64,000 nt of DNA from NCBI GenBank assembly GCA_023213395.1, contig CM041465.1, positions 242,861,741 to 242,925,740 of the forward strand, given 5' to 3'. The DNA comes from Cycas panzhihuaensis (taxonomy: Eukaryota > Cycadophyta). The first letter of the stretch is position 1. Every line of letters begins with the position of its first letter. Shown here piece after piece: positions 60,455 to 64,000 of the stretch. A program made the translations under genes and the position numbers. The notes under the pieces are model-generated. The model did no database searches and had not been told where the DNA came from. It saw only the letters and a program-made list of their open reading frames with translations.

Positions 60455-60461
60455 TTATATA
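60455..60461 (-). promoter_or_regulatory. TATA box of antisense gene D
   Basis: The minus strand reads CACCTATATAAGGAA, a textbook TATA box. It is 160 nt upstream of the start codon at 60294. It points away from the second RNase H at 60960, so the interval could act as a divergent promoter. Confidence 0.5.
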
Positions 60462-60959
60462 GGTGGGGACCCCGATGGGCACTGTCTCCATTTTCGCTCC
60501 TGTGACAGCCCTTTGGATCATCTCTCACCTCTCGTCACCTTTGCCTTCTGGTCCCATCTCCCGTTGTGCTCCCATAGCCTTTGTTTCACTCTTCCTTATG
60601 GATGTATTTATGGCACCCAACTAGCACATCTTTTGCAAGGGCTCTTTTTATCTCATTTTACGTGCCACTCCCATGCACGCCCAACTTTATACTCATTTGG
60701 ATCATTTCGTCATCCTGGACCCATTTTTGTAGCTCATTCCTACTCCCCGGGCCTCCAGAGGGAATGTTCCGTTTGCCTAGAGGCATTCTTTACTTTCTAA
60801 AGTAGCCTTTGGCACCCTGGGGTGCCCTTTTTCTACTCACTCTCTCCCAGTGGTTGGGTCGCCTACTCTTGTCCCTAGGTAGCCTCATTGCTAGGTCCTC
60901 CTACCCTTCACGGTCATTTATTACTTACCATATGAGCCTCTTTTGCTCTAACTCTCACA

Positions 60960-61425
60960 TTGCTACATATTTTCTCTACTGAAATATTTTCATCATCATA
61001 TATGTCCCTCTTCATCTTTACCGATGGTGGAAGCCGTGGTAATCTTGGACCTTCTGCTACTGCTTGGATTCTTTGCAGCTCTTTCAGACATGACTTCCTG
61101 CATTCCAGAATCTTACTTCCCGAGGCTACTAATAACGAAGCCAAGTACACAGCTATTATCGAAGCCCTCACTGATGCACTCTATTTCCATCACAGATCGA
61201 TTGTTCTTCTTTGTGACTCCTGAGTGGTGGTGTCCCATCTCACCTAGGTTTACCAGGTGTGATACCCTTGCCTGAGAGCCCTCGCTTTGACTACCAAATC
61301 TCTTTTGGCTTATTTTTAGTCTATTAACATTCGACACATTCCTCAGGCCCTCAATGCTGGGGTAGATAGTCTCGTTCACCTCATCCTTGAGCGCCACCTT
61401 CGTCTTCTTGCTGACCGTCCCTGAA
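60960..61425 (+). pseudogene. Second, archaeal-type RNase H-like domain of element D
   Basis: FIFTDGGSRGNLGPSATAW, EATNNEAKYTAIIEAL and LLCDS with a following VVVSHL block, then HIPQALNAGVDSLVHLIL. This gives the Asp, Glu, Asp and last Asp expected of a type I RNase H active site. Two stops interrupt the C-terminal half (TGA at about 61222; TAG/TGA near 61245-61262). It is a better preserved copy than 23181-23640. It is probably the C-terminal part of, or a separate product from, the sense transcript; how it is expressed beyond the antisense gene is unclear. Confidence 0.78.
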
Positions 61426-61835
61426 ACTTGTATGGCTATTCTATCACCCAAGTCTTAGGCCATCATGCACATCACCTTGCGATCTGTTCACACCTCTGAA
61501 AGCTAGTTACTAATGAGGTTAAACTATGGCTACTGCCAGGTTTGCTCACTTATCTCTCTTACCTGACATCATCTTGCATCTCTTTGCAATTTTATGATGG
61601 GGGTAGCCCCCTCATCCTTCTAGCTTCCAATCGATTCCTAGGTGGCACATAGACAGCCCCTATGCTATCTCCACCCCTGTCCTCATATCCATGCATTCTA
61701 CCATGACACTTGTCGGCATCCTTGTCTCCTGTTATGATCATGATTTAGATATATATACATGCACATGTGCTACTAACAATTATGTTGCCAGCATTTGTCG
61801 TCATACCATGCTTTTGAGCGGCGAGGCCCTACTGC
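61426..61835. other. 3' spacer of element D
   Basis: Non-coding, aligned with 23641-24134. It leads into the polypurine tract. Nothing else seen. Confidence 0.45.
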
Positions 61836-61846
61836 CAAGGGGGTAG
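61836..61846 (+). other. Polypurine tract of element D
   Basis: CAAGGGGGTAG directly before TGTTTCC at 61847. Confidence 0.65.
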
Positions 61847-64000
61847 TGTTTCCTAGCTACTAGGAATGGATACAGATAGGTCAATGTAGGTAAGCTTAGG
61901 TATGCTTCTCCCTTTTCACTTGCACTCTTCCGCTGGAAAGGTTGATAGAAGTGTTACCTCATTGTATGACTACTTGCTTTATTTACGTGACTACTTTACA
62001 TTTGTTACCTATTCATGCTACCTGTTGTATTATGAGCCTATGACGACCCAGCAGGACCTATCTTTCCACAAGGTAGGCATTCCTGTGGTACTATACAACC
62101 TTCCACATTATCTCCATACTACCTCAGTTCCATATTGGTCTATATAATCTGTTTATACCCTGACCTTGAGCCTTTAGTACCTCGTTTTAGGATCTTTACT
62201 CATTGATGTTTGCTTGCCTTTATCCAAGTGCTTTTTGGACTGTCTCAGCCACCTAGACAAGAGGGCCAGCTCCTCCTAGGCCTATCAAATCATCTCCCAA
62301 AGCTCCCAGAACCCATAATTCTTCCATTTTGGCTTCTTAGTCCCACACCACTATAACTTTAGTAGTACTGTAAAGTTTACTGTAGTATTGTGAAGTTTAC
62401 CATGGTGTGACTATCATAAATTATTTTTAAAAAATTGTTGTGGAAATTTTTAATTTTTTCACAAAATTACCACATGTCCTCATATCCACCTTAGCCCTAT
62501 TCATGTCCTATTCGACCTCTTAGGGTTGGGATGGGTATAAGTATTTAAACCCTCATCATTTTGAGAACTCTTAGGTCATTTTTTGCTCTCAAGATAACTA
62601 TTTTCCTGCTGCAACTACTGCTCTCCTGCTCCCTCTTCCATAGGTGTTTCTACAGGCCTGCATTTCCTACGACCTTAAGCTAAGACTTTCCTGCAACTCT
62701 TTTCTTCCATGGTAGGAAGCCTCTTTCCAGGTTTCATCAAACATTTTTGGTGCTGATTCCTCCACAACTCACCCAGTAGTGCTCCTTTCAGTTGTCTGTT
62801 GGATTTGCCTCCTGCAAACCCCTGCAGGGGCCCTCCTTGTTATTGTTAGTAGGCCCAGATCTATCATACATCCACCCAGAAGGTGTTACCACCCTTATTT
62901 TAGGTTTTATGGTGAGTTCCCCCTTGTTTGGACCTATTTCTTTCTTTATTTACTCTTTTCTTTTAGTTTTCACTATTGAAAAGTTGTCTTCCCATTATAT
63001 TTAGATTGTTGCTTCTTGGCTCCACTTTCCCTCCACTGATTTTCTTCAAGAGAAGAGCGAGAGAAGAGTCCCAAGGTTGGGTGAAGAGAGTAAGATAGGG
63101 TATCCCCCCTTTCAGTCCTTCTCTCCAAGGGTAATCCCTTCCCACCTTCTCTTCTCCCACTCTATGTTCTTCTTGAGATTATTAGGAGAGATTGAGCCCT
63201 AGGCCAATGCTGGGTTATCAGTGTATGCAGCCACTTATTGCACTAATTCTAGGCCTGTTTGCCTCTTATTTAGACCCCTATAGAGTCCCTCATGTTGTTG
63301 GGTACGCCTTGTCACCATTAGCAAGGGTTTGGGCACCAGATTGTTGCCCATAACGACTCCACGTCTCACTTAGTTCCTCAACACCTTATTACCCTTCTCT
63401 TAGCATCTCTTGGTTGTCCATAGTGACCCTTAGCTCTACCTTGTTATGTTTGTAAGTCGTGTGGAGATTTCAGTAGAGGGTTGGCCATCCTAAGGCTTCC
63501 CTTGCGCCATTTCGCTTGATGTCTAGCCTTATTTGAGAGAGGGTTTTCTAGGGTTTGTTGCAGCAGTTATCTTTCTCTAACATTCTAATATTAACAACAC
63601 TTATATATATTTGCATATATATAGTTTATCTCTTGTAGCCCTTTCTTGGAAGAGATAAGTGTGTGCATGTGCAGGTTGCCGTGGTACTCTTGTAAAGGTG
63701 TTAAGCACTTAGATCTAGGTAAGGTTTCTTTTGTTTTACTCTTTGCTTTCATTCGTTTCCTTCCTTTTTTTTCTTTCGCAAGGGGAAGGTAAGGAAACCC
63801 CTCCATCATTCGTGGGCTTGTCGAGGACGTGCATGGCACATGGGTGAGGTCTTCCACTAGCTGCTACACCTCCCAGGTACGTACTTCTCTCATTAGCCCC
63901 TGATTTCCTTTTTGCACTTTTAATTGAGATCTATGCATTAGCTAAATAAACCACACATAAAAGAGAAAAGGAAAATAACATCTTTTACCCACATTTGTAT
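61847..64000 (+). repeat. 3' LTR of element D, cut by window end
   Basis: Matches 43324-45477 base for base in length (2154 bp shown) with scattered substitutions. The near-palindrome at 62355-62378 is followed by an extra half copy. TATAAGTA is at 62536. The final ~585 bp lie beyond the window. Confidence 0.85.

Noticed and set aside
1-64000. CRISPR arrays, tRNA or rRNA genes, bacterial operons
   Set aside because: None seen: no regularly spaced identical repeats, no cloverleaf-like sequences I could recognise, and no ribosome-binding-site-led gene runs.

Overview
This is plant nuclear DNA made almost entirely of nested, decayed LTR retrotransposons. The evidence is Ty3/gypsy and Ty1/copia polyproteins with plant-type motifs, initiator-tRNA-Met primer sites (TGGTATCA-A/G-AGC), very long LTRs (2.7-3.3 kb), insertions inside insertions, and stop codons that mostly look like deaminated CAG or CGA codons. 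I see no host gene, tRNA, rRNA or CRISPR array. A seed plant with a repeat-rich genome fits; the species cannot be told from this window.

The dominant family is a Tat/Ogre-like Ty3/gypsy element, present as several copies. (1) A/F lies on the minus strand and is split: integrase end plus antisense gene at 1-3999, and LTR, gag, protease and part of RT at 28705-36199. (2) B lies on the plus strand, 4000-24144 plus a second LTR from 24145, and is complete in layout: LTR, PBS, gag, protease, RT/RNase H, integrase, antisense gene, second RNase H, PPT, LTR. (3) B' is a truncated tandem copy: the LTR at 24145-27446 runs on into a second gag start that stops at 28704. (4) G is a truncated LTR at 38766-41760. 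(5) D lies on the plus strand from 43324 past the window end; it keeps gag, protease, antisense gene and second RNase H but has lost RT, RNase H and integrase.

Other elements are nested in these. A Ty1/copia (Tork/Tnt1-like) element at 15327-20519, minus strand, sits inside B's antisense gene. A Ty3/gypsy chromovirus-like element E at 47312-54027 sits inside D's gag with a clear 5-bp target duplication (GATGG). A 363-bp LTR with its own primer site at 36220-36582 starts an unidentified element, and a copia gag fragment lies at about 41830-43323, where D has inserted.

The most interesting content is the gene carried antisense to pol in the Tat-like copies A, B and D. In D it has a TATA box, a start codon 24 nt before a splice donor (GTGAGT), an intron of about 482 bp, a long exon with a plant-mobile-domain-like block, a second intron of about 111 bp, and a coiled-coil tail. 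B keeps the same architecture (donor GTAAGT, intron about 488 bp, same phase). In A the reading frame still runs through both exon joins, although the first splice sites are mutated. A 24-bp near-palindrome centred on GGTACC occurs in the Tat-like LTRs, about 140-160 bp upstream of the presumed LTR TATA box, and again inside intron 1 of the antisense gene. Boundaries are by eye and may be off by a few to a few tens of bases except where stated as exact.
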